Below are positions 14,878-22,970 of a DNA stretch of 26,676 bases, in pieces. The position numbers were made by a program, and so were the translations under genes. Below the pieces are notes generated by a model. It saw only the letters and a program-made list of their open reading frames with translations, was not told where the DNA came from and did no database searches. This stretch comes from JAKAFX01 sp049965715 (GTDB taxonomy: Archaea; Thermoplasmatota; Thermoplasmata; Thermoplasmatales; Thermoplasmataceae), in assembly GCA_049965715.1 (NCBI GenBank), contig JBMFWA010000020.1, positions 1 through 26,676 on the forward strand, given 5' to 3'. Within the stretch, counting starts at the first letter, position 1; each line of letters opens with the position of its first letter.

Positions 14878-15431
14878 TCCATTATTTCGTACCAGAAATC
14901 AGAAACCACTCCTTTCCTCTTTTCCCTGAACCTTGCGATGACCTTAGTTCCGGGATCAATCCTTTCTCTCCCCTTGAGGTCTATTCTCTGAAGTATACCG
15001 GTATCCGCATCCACAGGCTTGACATATCCCACCGCGTAGGGAACCTTATCAAAGAACTCAGATGTTGCATACCACGATGTTGTACTGGAAAGCACAGTCC
15101 CCTCATTACTCACTTTTCTCCATTCAGTCTCCCCGTAGCATTCAGAGCATCTGGATCTGGGAGGAAAATGCACGATTCCGCATTTCATGCACCTGGAACC
15201 ATAAAGTTCCGCGTGGTCCATCAGCTCAGAGAAGAACCGTGACTGCTCTCCGTAGCTGTACTTATAGAACATGACCATCTTATCGGGAATCTCGAAATAT
15301 TTCTCGCGTTCCAGAACAGACGGATTCAGGTTGAGTTTTTCAGAAATAATCCCGTCGATCACGCTTTCCAAAGGTTCTGACTTAAGTTCCTTTCTTGCAG
15401 TTTCCCTGGCCTTTTCAGTGGATGTTTTCAA
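14874..15431 (-). CDS. DUF35 zinc-ribbon/OB-fold acyl-CoA-associated protein
   Basis: DUF35 proteins bind thiolase-like enzymes: they bridge thiolase and HMG-CoA synthase in archaea, and form the ChsH2 C-terminal domain that docks the Ltp2 retro-aldolase in actinobacteria. From TTG 15431 it is 185 aa. A charged helical N-terminal region of about 50 residues precedes the family helix SYGEQSRFFSELM; the rubredoxin-like zinc ribbon has Cys81/84 (CMKC) and Cys95/98 (CSEC) around HFPPRSR; an OB-fold follows (about 105-170). The start is one of two TTGs (15431 or 15440) beside the thiolase stop; GGGGG lies 9 nt before 15431. The ORF to 15503 would overlap the thiolase gene. The N-terminal extension is longer than in simple DUF35 proteins. 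Confidence 0.85.
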   Translation of the reverse strand: MKTSTEKARETARKELKSEPLESVIDGIISEKLNLNPSVLEREKYFEIPDKMVMFYKYSYGEQSRFFSELMDHAELYGSRCMKCGIVHFPPRSRCSECYGETEWRKVSNEGTVLSSTTSWYATSEFFDKVPYAVGYVKPVDADTGILQRIDLKGRERIDPGTKVIARFREKRKGVVSDFWYEIME

Positions 15432-15432
15432 T

Positions 15433-16686
15433 TCAATCAACCCCCAGTACAGACACAGAGCAGTATGACGATCCTGGTCCGCCGATGGAATGCGCCAGCC
15501 CAACGCCTCTGTTTATCTCCACCTGTCTCTTTCCCGCCCTGTTTCTCAGCTGATTTACGATTTCGCCTATCTGCATCACTCCGGTTGCTCCAACTGCATG
15601 TCCGGCTCCCAGAAGGCCTCCGGAAGGGGATACGGGGAGATCACCATCCATCGTTGGGACCCCGTCCTCTATGAATTTGCCGCCCTTTCCTCTTTCACAG
15701 AATCCCATAGCTTCGTAAGCCTGAATTTCCGTGAAACTGAACGCGTCATGGAGTTCCGCAACGTCAACGGTCTTTCCCGGATCCTTGATGCCCGCCATTC
15801 TGTAGGCCAGATCAGCGGATTCGTAATGATTCCTCAGGTCAGCTATGTCGCCATATTTTCCCATTCTGTCATTCGCAGTTCTTGATCCTGTGAAGGACTT
15901 GTCATTGGACGAACCTATACCCATGACCCAGACCGGATCCTTAACTCCAGTTTCTCTGGCTTTTTCCTCACTCATCAGAACAAGTGCATACGCTCCCTCC
16001 GTGTAAAGGGAACAGTCAAGCATCTTGAAGGGGTATGAAATCATCCTGGACTGCATCACATCATCAACAGTTATCTTCATAGGACTCTGGGCAAATGGAT
16101 TGTTGATGGCATTTCCATGGTTCTTCACACTCACCAGGGCAGCCTGTTCCTCGGTGGTTCCATATTTTTTCATGTGTGCAGAGGCAAGAATGGCGTATGA
16201 GGATGCAGCAGAAGTCCCGAGAGGAAACTCCCATGTCATGTCTGCACTGTAGGCGATGGACTTTATGACTTCGGGCGTTGTTTTTCCCTGAGCCCAGTCA
16301 TAACAGTCCTGTGCCTTCTCAACACCTATCACCAGGGTGACATCCGCAAGACCGGAAGCAACCTCCGAATATCCCGACCTGAATGCATACCCTCCAGTCG
16401 CGCCGCCAGTCGTGATCCTGATTCCGGGTTTTCCGTACATTCCAAGGTAATCATGAACGTAGGTATCCGGCATTATCTGCCTCTCAAACAGGTCGTTATA
16501 TATTCCGTAAACGACCGAGTCTATGCTTCCCGGTGTAATTCCAGCATCGCTCATGGCCATCATGGCGGCTTCCAGGGCAAGTTCATAGTATGTCTTACCT
16601 GGAGTCCTTGCCTCGAATTTTGTCTGCCCTGTTCCCACCACTGCAACTCTCCTCTTTTCACTTTTCAACTGCCTGTACGATTTCAT
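15433..16686 (-). CDS. SCP2-type thiolase-like protein lacking the catalytic Cys
   Basis: A 417-aa thiolase-fold protein of the SCP2/lipid-transfer type: VAVVGTGQTKF at the N-terminus, VIGVEKA near 121, LLDCSLYTEGAYALVL near 222, HDAFSFTEIQAYEAMGF (His313) and GLLGAGHAVGATG (His363). The nucleophile loop, normally a Cys-containing CxSG, reads ITTGGATGGY (91-100), with Gly95 at the Cys position; the distance to the following VASG was used for the alignment. The C-terminal CxG is likewise replaced (HSIGGPG, 400-405). Classical thiolysis is therefore unlikely. As I recall it, Ltp2, a steroid side-chain retro-aldolase partnered by DUF35, also has Gly here, but unlike Ltp2 this protein keeps both His residues. 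GGAG lies 8 nt before the ATG. It is 15 nt after maoC, with DUF35 next. Confidence 0.88.
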   Translation of the reverse strand: MKSYRQLKSEKRRVAVVGTGQTKFEARTPGKTYYELALEAAMMAMSDAGITPGSIDSVVYGIYNDLFERQIMPDTYVHDYLGMYGKPGIRITTGGATGGYAFRSGYSEVASGLADVTLVIGVEKAQDCYDWAQGKTTPEVIKSIAYSADMTWEFPLGTSAASSYAILASAHMKKYGTTEEQAALVSVKNHGNAINNPFAQSPMKITVDDVMQSRMISYPFKMLDCSLYTEGAYALVLMSEEKARETGVKDPVWVMGIGSSNDKSFTGSRTANDRMGKYGDIADLRNHYESADLAYRMAGIKDPGKTVDVAELHDAFSFTEIQAYEAMGFCERGKGGKFIEDGVPTMDGDLPVSPSGGLLGAGHAVGATGVMQIGEIVNQLRNRAGKRQVEINRGVGLAHSIGGPGSSYCSVSVLGVD

Positions 16687-16701
16687 ATTTTTTTCTCCAT
16701 T

Positions 16702-17115
16702 TTATCTCTTTTTTTCAAGGTGCACTGTGACGAATTCCATCACACACTCCTTTCTCTGGTTGAATGTCTTCGCAGAAAGCGTTACCACAATCGACCCTGA
16801 CTTTGACTCTCTCCTCTCTGCAGAGTATGATACTGTCAGCGTATCCCCTATCTTCACCGGTTTGAGGAAACTGACCCTTTCTATGGATTTCAGGGCCATG
16901 AATACATCAGTATCAATTGCCCCGGATCGGATCACAAGACCGAGAGAAACGGATAGTGTGAGATAGCCGTGGGCAACCCGTTCCCCAAAAATGCTTTTTT
17001 CCGCCTTTTCCCTGTCTGTATGTAAGTATGTCCAGTCTCCCGTGAAATACGAGAACATCACAAGGTCGGTTTCTGTTATTGTCCTGCCTTCAGTGGTCTT
17101 CTCCTCTGTGGTCAC
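16702..17115 (-). CDS. MaoC-like (R)-specific enoyl-CoA hydratase
   Basis: A 137-aa single hot-dog domain protein. The hydratase-2 motif is present: FTGDWTYLHTD with catalytic Asp27 and His32, followed by FGERVAHGYLTLSVSLGL, and a central strand VSFLKPVKIGDTLTV. It would hydrate a trans-2-enoyl-CoA to the 3-hydroxyacyl-CoA. The GTG start overlaps the stop of the preceding ligase gene (GTGA), so translation is coupled. With the neighbouring thiolase-like and DUF35 proteins it parallels the hydratase arm of ChsH1/ChsH2-Ltp2 systems, or a simple (R)-hydratase of fatty-acid breakdown. No acyl-CoA dehydrogenase is adjacent. Confidence 0.88.
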   Translation of the reverse strand: MTTEEKTTEGRTITETDLVMFSYFTGDWTYLHTDREKAEKSIFGERVAHGYLTLSVSLGLVIRSGAIDTDVFMALKSIERVSFLKPVKIGDTLTVSYSAERRESKSGSIVVTLSAKTFNQRKECVMEFVTVHLEKKR

Positions 17116-18587
17116 TTCCTCACCTGATCGTTCATGTAAAGGTCCCCGAACTGTTCCCTCAGCTCCTTCTTGAGTATTTTTCCACTCGCATTATGCGGAA
17201 GAGATGGCAGAACTATGATCTTTTTAGGAATCTTGTAGTTTGCGATTCTTGGTTTGAGATATTCAATGACCTCATCCGGATCCACCTTCTGATCTTTTCT
17301 CGCGGTGACAAATGCGGTGACAGCCTCCATCCAGTAAGGATGTTTGATGCCGACGACTGCAGCTTCTCCTATGGATCTGTGTGTGAGAAGCTCTCTTTCA
17401 ACCTCTATGGAAGGAACGTTCTCTCCGCCTGTGCGGATTATGTCCTTCTTTCTATCCACAAAATAAAGGAAACCATCCTTGTCCATTACTGCAAGGTCTC
17501 CGGACCTGACCCATCCGCCACTGAAAGAAGCCCTGGTCCTTGTTTCGTCGTTGAAATAACCTCTGGCAACCGTGGGCCCCTTCATCAGTATCTCTCCGAC
17601 TTCTCCCGGTCCGGCTTCGGATCCATCATCCCTGACAAGTCTCAATGATATGTTGATATGGGGCCGCCCTATGGATTCCTTCCTGCCTTCGAAATCACCG
17701 GGCTGAAGGGTTGTTCCCATCGGGGTGGTCTCAGTCATTCCGTAGTAATTTCTCCACTGTACCCCCGGGAAAATCTTAGAAACAGCATCGAACTGCGTCT
17801 CACTTATGAAGGCGCCAAAGCTGATGCACTTTTTCACAGAGGTGAAAGGCTCTTTCACAAACTGTGAAAGCCCGATGAATACGGTGGGCGGGAAAATGAG
17901 ATATGTCACTCTGTATTTGTTTATCAGGGAAACTATTTCAGACGGATTTGGAACAGCCTCAAGGACTATGGAGGCACCAACATTCATGAAGCCCAGGAAT
18001 GTGTACAGACCAGCCACATGGTAAACAGGAATGCTTAACAGAAACACATCATCATGGCGCCAGTCCAGATCATGGACCGAACTCAATAACGAGGAATACC
18101 AGTTTAAATGGGTATTCATAACGCCCTTTGGAGCAGATTCAGTTCCCGAGGTGTAAAGAAGTGTCGAAACATCGTTTGCATCGGTTTCATAGACAAAATT
18201 ATCGGTACCGCTATGTTCCACACTGTCAAATTCCACAATCCTGGTTCCAAGATCAGTGTTCAAGGCAGTATCTGTGAAAAGAACAACGGGTCTGGAATCC
18301 TGTACAAGTGCCCTTATCTCATCCTGCTTGAGATTGAAGTTATATGGAGAATATACTGCACCTATACGATTTGCAGCCATCCACAATTCCAGCATCTCCG
18401 GCCTGTTCTTTGAAAAGACAGCGACAACATCTCCGGCCTTTACGCCACTCTTTCTGAGATATGATACCCATCCGAGCACCCTTTCTCTGAATGCCTCAAA
18501 GGTAAGCGTTCTGTCGTTAAAATACAGAAAGTTTTTGCCGGGCCATTTTTCCGAGGATCGATCAAGGACATCCGAAACATTTAACAT
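17112..18587 (-). CDS. Acyl-CoA ligase (AMP-forming), first gene of the operon
   Basis: A 491-aa ANL-superfamily enzyme making acyl-CoA via acyl-AMP. Its P-loop is the variant YTSGTESAPKG (145-155) often seen in fatty-acyl-CoA synthetases, differing from the TTGKPKG of the other two ligases here. Further motifs are YYGMTETTP, the VRSGDLAVMD hinge region, DRKKDIIRTGGENVPS and the C-terminal catalytic Lys in NASGKILKK. It starts at ATG 18587 and is divergent from a third ligase. TTTAAATTA about 30 nt upstream on the minus strand is a probable TATA box. It overlaps maoC by GTGA. The lead position suggests it supplies the thioester used by the downstream hydratase. Confidence 0.9.
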   Translation of the reverse strand: MLNVSDVLDRSSEKWPGKNFLYFNDRTLTFEAFRERVLGWVSYLRKSGVKAGDVVAVFSKNRPEMLELWMAANRIGAVYSPYNFNLKQDEIRALVQDSRPVVLFTDTALNTDLGTRIVEFDSVEHSGTDNFVYETDANDVSTLLYTSGTESAPKGVMNTHLNWYSSLLSSVHDLDWRHDDVFLLSIPVYHVAGLYTFLGFMNVGASIVLEAVPNPSEIVSLINKYRVTYLIFPPTVFIGLSQFVKEPFTSVKKCISFGAFISETQFDAVSKIFPGVQWRNYYGMTETTPMGTTLQPGDFEGRKESIGRPHINISLRLVRDDGSEAGPGEVGEILMKGPTVARGYFNDETRTRASFSGGWVRSGDLAVMDKDGFLYFVDRKKDIIRTGGENVPSIEVERELLTHRSIGEAAVVGIKHPYWMEAVTAFVTARKDQKVDPDEVIEYLKPRIANYKIPKKIIVLPSLPHNASGKILKKELREQFGDLYMNDQVRK

Positions 18588-18603
18588 TGATCTATCCAGA
18601 AAC

Positions 18604-18707
18604 TAACGGTATCATAATTTAAAAACTTTATTCAGGCCGCAGAATATGTGATATCAGCTATCATTTTAAAATATCTATGCATTAAATGCGGTGAACGATA
18701 ACCGTTA
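18604..18707. promoter_or_regulatory. Divergent promoter region with repeated TAACGG element
   Basis: The gap between the two divergent ligase genes contains TAACGGTATC (18604-18613), next to the minus-strand TATA-like element (18615-18624), and its near inverted copy GATAACCGTTA (18697-18707), next to the plus-strand AT element GTTAATATC (18704-18712). TAAC-c-GTTA is itself an inverted repeat. The symmetrical arrangement suggests one regulator controls both transcripts. No local gene for that regulator is evident. Confidence 0.4.
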
Positions 18708-18740
18708 ATATCCTGTAATTTCATGTTAGTGAGGATAACC

Positions 18741-20291
18741 ATGGTCAATTTGGCATTCTATCTGGACAGATCCGTAATGGAATATCCTGAAAATATTGCC
18801 ATAGAGGAATCCGGCAGGCAGATACTGTACAGGGATTTCGGGAATATGGCAGAGAATCTCGCAAGCTACCTTTCCAGTACCGGAGTTGGAAGAAATGACA
18901 GAATAGGGATACTGCTACCAATGTCGGTGGACTATCTTGTATCGTTCTATGCTGCGTGGAAGGTGGGTGCTGTTGCAGTTCCGATCAACAACAGGTTCTC
19001 TGTCGACGATATCCAGTTCGTGATAGACGACGCCGGACTGAAATGTTTAATTCTCTCTGTGCAGGAGAAAGAGAGGCTGGCTGCGGTGCTCAAGCAGAAC
19101 GCTTCTCTCAAGACTGTTGTGCAGGGACCAGAGGAAACTGAAAACAGTTTTGGCCGCATATACAAATCGGGTCATGCAGGCAGAGAGGGCGGTGAGGGGT
19201 GGGCTCTTGATGACGATGATGCAATGATTATGTACACATCAGGTACCACAGGAAAGCCGAAGGGAGTGAGGCAGAGCCACAGGAACAATTCCTCATCGAT
19301 CCACATGGTCATGGATGCCTGGAAACTGAAATCATCAGACACCCTTCTGAATAATGTTCCCCTATTCCATGTAGGAGGTCTTCAATGCGGAACTTTTCCG
19401 GCGCTGTTTTCCGGAGGCAGAATAATACTTCTGCCAAAATGGAATGCAAGGGAATGGATTGATCTATCCATCAACAGAAAGGCAACATGGTCAGGGCTGG
19501 TCTCGACCATGGTGGTGGATACAGTCAACAACATCAAAACCATGGGTGACCTGGACAGAAGTAAATTCAGTTACAGATTCATATTCTTTGGAGGATCGCC
19601 AACCCCTGATCCCGTCATATCGTATTTCAATGAATTCTTCAAAGTTCCGCTCAGGGAAATATACGGTCTGACAGAGGCCACGGGACTTGTTATCTCGTAC
19701 AATGAAGGCCAGAAATGGAAACTCGGATCCATGGGTTCTATCATGAAACAGGTTGCAAGGTTCAGGATAGTGAAACCGGAAAGCCTTGGCAAGAAAGGTA
19801 AATTGAAGGACAGCAGGGAAGGAGTCCTGCTTCTGCAGGGCGACACCATCACGGCCGGCTACCTGAACAGGCCGGAACTGAATCAGGAGCGTTTTATTGA
19901 CGGATGGTTCAACACAAAGGACATAGCGAGGGTGGATGACGACAGTTTGATGTACTATCTGGGAAGGATTGATGAAATGATCATATCAGGCGGGGAAAAT
20001 ATATATCCGCAGGAAGTTGAAAGCGTGATATCATCGCATCCTGAAGTAAAAGAAGTTGCAGTCATAGGAACTCCGCATGAAAGATGGATAGAAACGGTGA
20101 CTGCAATTGTTGTGCCCAAGAGAGAGGGACTGACGCCGAACGACATAATTGAATTCTGTGAAAAGAGCACCTCCCTGGCATCATACAAATGGCCCAAGCG
20201 GGTCTTCATCACAAGCGAACTTCCAAAAACCGGGAGCGGGAAGATAAACAAGGCCACATTGAAGGAAATTTACGGAAACAAGAAGCAGTAA
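18741..20291 (+). CDS. Acyl-CoA ligase (AMP-forming), divergent paralog
   Basis: Third ANL-superfamily ligase, 516 aa from ATG 18741 (522 from ATG 18723). It has the P-loop YTSGTTGKPKG (about residue 165), IYGLTEATG, the GWFNTKDIARVD region, the hinge with GRIDEMIISGGENIYP, and the C-terminal catalytic Lys in PKTGSGKINK. ATG 18741 is preferred because GAGG lies 6-8 nt before it and the family N-terminus begins NLAFYLDRSV. It faces the operon of the other ligases through a shared promoter region. The downstream unrecognised ORF begins about 20 nt after its stop. Substrate unknown; carboxylic acids of medium length or aromatic acids are equally possible. Confidence 0.88.
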   Translation: MVNLAFYLDRSVMEYPENIAIEESGRQILYRDFGNMAENLASYLSSTGVGRNDRIGILLPMSVDYLVSFYAAWKVGAVAVPINNRFSVDDIQFVIDDAGLKCLILSVQEKERLAAVLKQNASLKTVVQGPEETENSFGRIYKSGHAGREGGEGWALDDDDAMIMYTSGTTGKPKGVRQSHRNNSSSIHMVMDAWKLKSSDTLLNNVPLFHVGGLQCGTFPALFSGGRIILLPKWNAREWIDLSINRKATWSGLVSTMVVDTVNNIKTMGDLDRSKFSYRFIFFGGSPTPDPVISYFNEFFKVPLREIYGLTEATGLVISYNEGQKWKLGSMGSIMKQVARFRIVKPESLGKKGKLKDSREGVLLLQGDTITAGYLNRPELNQERFIDGWFNTKDIARVDDDSLMYYLGRIDEMIISGGENIYPQEVESVISSHPEVKEVAVIGTPHERWIETVTAIVVPKREGLTPNDIIEFCEKSTSLASYKWPKRVFITSELPKTGSGKINKATLKEIYGNKKQ

Positions 20292-20311
20292 GATCATGGA
20301 ACCTGGTTGAA

Positions 20312-21238
20312 TTGGATCATAATTCAGCAGCAGATCCGGCAGAATTGCCTTTTGTAAGATACATTCCAGAAACACTGGCACCTTTGGAGATCAGCTACAG
20401 AGGTGGTCAGGTCAAATGGCCCACATTTCGCTACTTTGTGAATATTGGTGACAGAAGATACAGGGTGAAGCAATTCTTTCTGGACTGGTTTTATCCCGGT
20501 TTTCCAAAGAGCCTGATGTCAAGCTTTATGGGAACATTTTCCGAAATTCGCAGCATGATATCAGGAGATCGCATATTTTTCACAGGTAAGGACTACAGGG
20601 GAAGGAATGCGGCCTCATCCTTCATCAACGGGACGCAGGTGGAAGTTGAAGCAACCGGTGAGTCAGAAGAGGAGGATTTTTCAAGGATTTTCTCGGATCT
20701 CAAGCCAGTGAGAGATGATGTGATCAGACTTCGGGGAAGCACTTTCAGGGAGAGATCATACTTTGCTTCAGGACGCAGCGGAACATGGTTCGAGGATCAG
20801 AGAATTTCAAGACTCCACTGGATTGATCACATAGATGCCTCTTTTGAACTTAACGGGAAAAATTATGAACTTTCCTCGACAGGCGTGATGCTCAGCGAAG
20901 GCAGGATCGGCCACTGTATCATGGTCTTCGAGGGCGACTCCTTTGAGAGAGCGGGCTGGATCGATGTGGCAAGGAAAGATAGCGAGATACCATACGGCTA
21001 CTACGAATTCCGGGATGAAGAGGGAATGTTTGACCACAGGGATCTTTCAGATATAAGCGTACTCCTGAGAAGTCCCAGCGGTCCGGGCATTGTGAGGTGG
21101 TCGGATTCTGAGATGCTGTACACAATGTCCATCTCACCACTGCTCAATTTTCCAGACGCAGACGAAATGAAGAGATTTCCGGCAAAGACCCACGGCATAA
21201 TTAAGGATGTTCTGGAGCAGGTCTCTGGAATCTATTGA
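20312..21238 (+). CDS. Unrecognised protein downstream of the third ligase
   Basis: About 308 aa; I do not recognise the family. There is no signal peptide or membrane helix, and it is probably beta-rich: alternating hydrophobic/charged strands with many Tyr, Trp and Phe residues (PTFRYFVNIGDRRYRV; ISRLHWIDHIDASFELNG; YGYYEFRDEEGMFDH). The frame is open back to 20189 inside the ligase gene. No ATG lies near the natural beginning; TTG 20312, 21 nt after the ligase stop, is the most economical start, with TTG 20345 as alternative. Position and strand argue for co-transcription with the ligase and a role linked to the same acid metabolism. The repeated strand-rich halves might be a lipocalin- or CrtC-like barrel, but I cannot support that. 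Confidence 0.65.
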   Translation: MDHNSAADPAELPFVRYIPETLAPLEISYRGGQVKWPTFRYFVNIGDRRYRVKQFFLDWFYPGFPKSLMSSFMGTFSEIRSMISGDRIFFTGKDYRGRNAASSFINGTQVEVEATGESEEEDFSRIFSDLKPVRDDVIRLRGSTFRERSYFASGRSGTWFEDQRISRLHWIDHIDASFELNGKNYELSSTGVMLSEGRIGHCIMVFEGDSFERAGWIDVARKDSEIPYGYYEFRDEEGMFDHRDLSDISVLLRSPSGPGIVRWSDSEMLYTMSISPLLNFPDADEMKRFPAKTHGIIKDVLEQVSGIY

Positions 21239-21295
21239 TAAATTCTCAATGCAATGCCAAAATACATATCTTGATGGGCATAACCATGACAGGGT

Positions 21296-21907
21296 ATGAC
21301 GGCCGGGATTGTCGAATTCCTCAAAATATTCATTCCACTATTCGTGGTCATTGATCCCTTCGGGGCAATGCTGATCTTCATGGGGCTCACTTCTGGCATG
21401 AACCATGGGGAGACCAGGGTAGTCACAATGGACGCGGTCATATACGGTTTTATCATACTGCTCTTTTTTGCGCTTCTTGGCAACTATCTCCTGTACTTCT
21501 TCGGCATCACCATACAGGCAATAGAGATCGCAGGCGGAGCAATCCTTCTGATAATGGGTATAAACATGGTCAGAGAGGGAGACAGGCCAAGCTCGGCCGG
21601 TGGAAACGTGGAGAAGGATATCGGAATAGTGCCCATGGCAACCCCTTTACTGGCCGGGCCCGGAGCAATATCGCTGGTTATAATCCTCATGAACGGCGGT
21701 TATTACAATCTCATTTTCACCATCATATCACTCGTCCTCGTTTTTGTGATAATATTCCTGTTCTTTGAATTCTCAGAGAGAATTCTCAGCCTCATGGGGG
21801 CAAAGGTTCTCAAGGCCATGACCAGAGTTCTTGGTCTTCTGGTGGCCGGCTTTGCCATTCAGTATATACTGGATGCGATCAGTATAATAGCAACCACCCT
21901 CCATTGA
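21296..21907 (+). CDS. MarC-family membrane protein (6 TM)
   Basis: A 203-aa MarC/UPF0056-type inner-membrane protein of normal length, with about six helices in two halves. The family segment PLFVVIDPFGAMLIFMGLT lies in helix 1-2, and IVPMATPLLAGPGAISLVI in helix 4 contains the conserved P-x(3)-GPG. A short polar loop (VREGDRPSSAGGNVEKD) separates the halves. Function in archaea is unknown; an archaeal relative has been reported as a neutral amino acid transporter. ATG 21296 gives the family-typical beginning. An AT-rich element (aaaatacatatc, about 21256-21267) is the likely promoter, leaving a short leader. Confidence 0.85.
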   Translation: MTAGIVEFLKIFIPLFVVIDPFGAMLIFMGLTSGMNHGETRVVTMDAVIYGFIILLFFALLGNYLLYFFGITIQAIEIAGGAILLIMGINMVREGDRPSSAGGNVEKDIGIVPMATPLLAGPGAISLVIILMNGGYYNLIFTIISLVLVFVIIFLFFEFSERILSLMGAKVLKAMTRVLGLLVAGFAIQYILDAISIIATTLH

Positions 21908-21948
21908 GAAACACGAGGAATTCCCGTCGATCTTAAGGAGCAGTGGAT

Positions 21949-22113
21949 ATGTTGATCAGCCAACTATTTTCCGGAATTCAAAAGAATCCCGGGGATCACG
22001 GATATAGGGCTTCAATTCAAAAGCAGGAACATAAGCAGATCAACCCTGCAGAGATATGTGGAAGCTGTGAATCAGTCTGTGCTCAGATCCATCCCCATAC
22101 CCTGCTGTCATAG
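21949..22113 (+). CDS. Candidate small Cys-rich 54-aa ORF
   Basis: Possible small protein, not recognised. AAGGAG (21935-21940) lies exactly 8 nt before the ATG, a stronger Shine-Dalgarno match than most genes in this window have. The product begins MLISQLFSGIQKNPGD and contains ICGSCESVCAQIHPH near the C-terminus, a CxxCxxxC cluster followed by two His residues that could bind a metal. It starts 41 nt after marC on the same strand and overlaps the 3' end of the convergent 22083-22961 gene by 31 nt. Composition alone does not prove coding; it may be fortuitous. Confidence 0.3.
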   Translation: MLISQLFSGIQKNPGDHGYRASIQKQEHKQINPAEICGSCESVCAQIHPHTLLS

Positions 22114-22961
22114 GAACGGACAGCAAGAATGTTGAACTCTGTGTCAGGAAATCTCTCATGTGCCTCGAAAAGCATGGAAAGCTGGGTGTCGATCATTGAG
22201 AATGGAAGAAGAGTGAATGACCTGTACTTTCCATCCACGGGTTTTGCAAATATGGCCGCCTTGGGTATCTTTTTTTCAACAGACAATCTCTGTACCTCCC
22301 GCAGGAATCGCGATCTTATATGCTGCACAGAAATGGAACTGCCATCATACATTACGGCTCTGAAGCCGGTTTCATCAATCTTTGTGAAGTTGTATTCCAG
22401 GAAAAAGTCCCTGTCACCGGATATTCCAATCTCAGGCAGTATATCGGCCTCATAAGAAACAACACCCAGGTGAATTCTGGAATCGACGTTATTGAGTATA
22501 TTTATACCGCCGGCCCCTGGACCAAGGTCTGCGATCCGGATCCTGTTGTTCATGCGACGGATACGGTTGGCCACTGCCGTCAAGTCATTTTTTGACGAGG
22601 AAGAAACCCTGTAGTCTATGTATATTTTTCCGGAATTAAGGTATAGTCCGCCCCTGACTGCAAAATCAATGTTTCCGATCCCGTCCATGATAACGGAGGC
22701 AGCCTCCATCTCCTCAGCCTTCACTCTCACTATATCACAGTCACCAATTCTGGCTGGAGAATAAGCGGAAAGCACTCCAGTCAACTTGAGTGCAGCCTTG
22801 TCGCATATAAACAGGTCAACATAATAATCGTTCCCATCACGGTATGAATCAAGAGGTACCGTCTCTGCTTCCCTCAAAAGGAGGGGGAATAAGGGGTGCT
22901 GCTGCTCTATTGATATTGTTATGTCTGTTTCCAGCAACCTTTCAACATCCCTGTAAAGCAT
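22083..22961 (-). CDS. Unrecognised protein, possible remote paralog of the 138-1109 product
   Basis: 292 aa from ATG 22961 (GTG 22970 would add three residues). It has no membrane segment or known motif. Alternating strands and helices include GKIYIDYRVSSSSKNDLTAV followed by a strand IRIADLGPGAGG (about 115-150), then DFFLEYNFTKID, then AAIFAKPVDGKYRSFTLLPF with a following helix MIDTQLSMLFEAHERFPD and a strand FNILAVRSYD. The same order occurs in the first gene of the window (IEFSENVREQV..., VNGNILTSYYVIDRKLSSLF...). No DNA-binding domain is visible. The gene is monocistronic and divergent from the DtxR-type operon. Function unknown; a small-ligand sensor is a guess. Confidence 0.7.
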   Translation of the reverse strand: MLYRDVERLLETDITISIEQQHPLFPLLLREAETVPLDSYRDGNDYYVDLFICDKAALKLTGVLSAYSPARIGDCDIVRVKAEEMEAASVIMDGIGNIDFAVRGGLYLNSGKIYIDYRVSSSSKNDLTAVANRIRRMNNRIRIADLGPGAGGINILNNVDSRIHLGVVSYEADILPEIGISGDRDFFLEYNFTKIDETGFRAVMYDGSSISVQHIRSRFLREVQRLSVEKKIPKAAIFAKPVDGKYRSFTLLPFSMIDTQLSMLFEAHERFPDTEFNILAVRSYDSRVWGWI

Positions 22962-22970
22962 GGCTAGCAC

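Noticed and set aside
15433..16686. Annotating the thiolase-like gene as acetyl-CoA acetyltransferase of the mevalonate pathway.
   Set aside because: The catalytic Cys is missing and no HMG-CoA synthase gene is adjacent.
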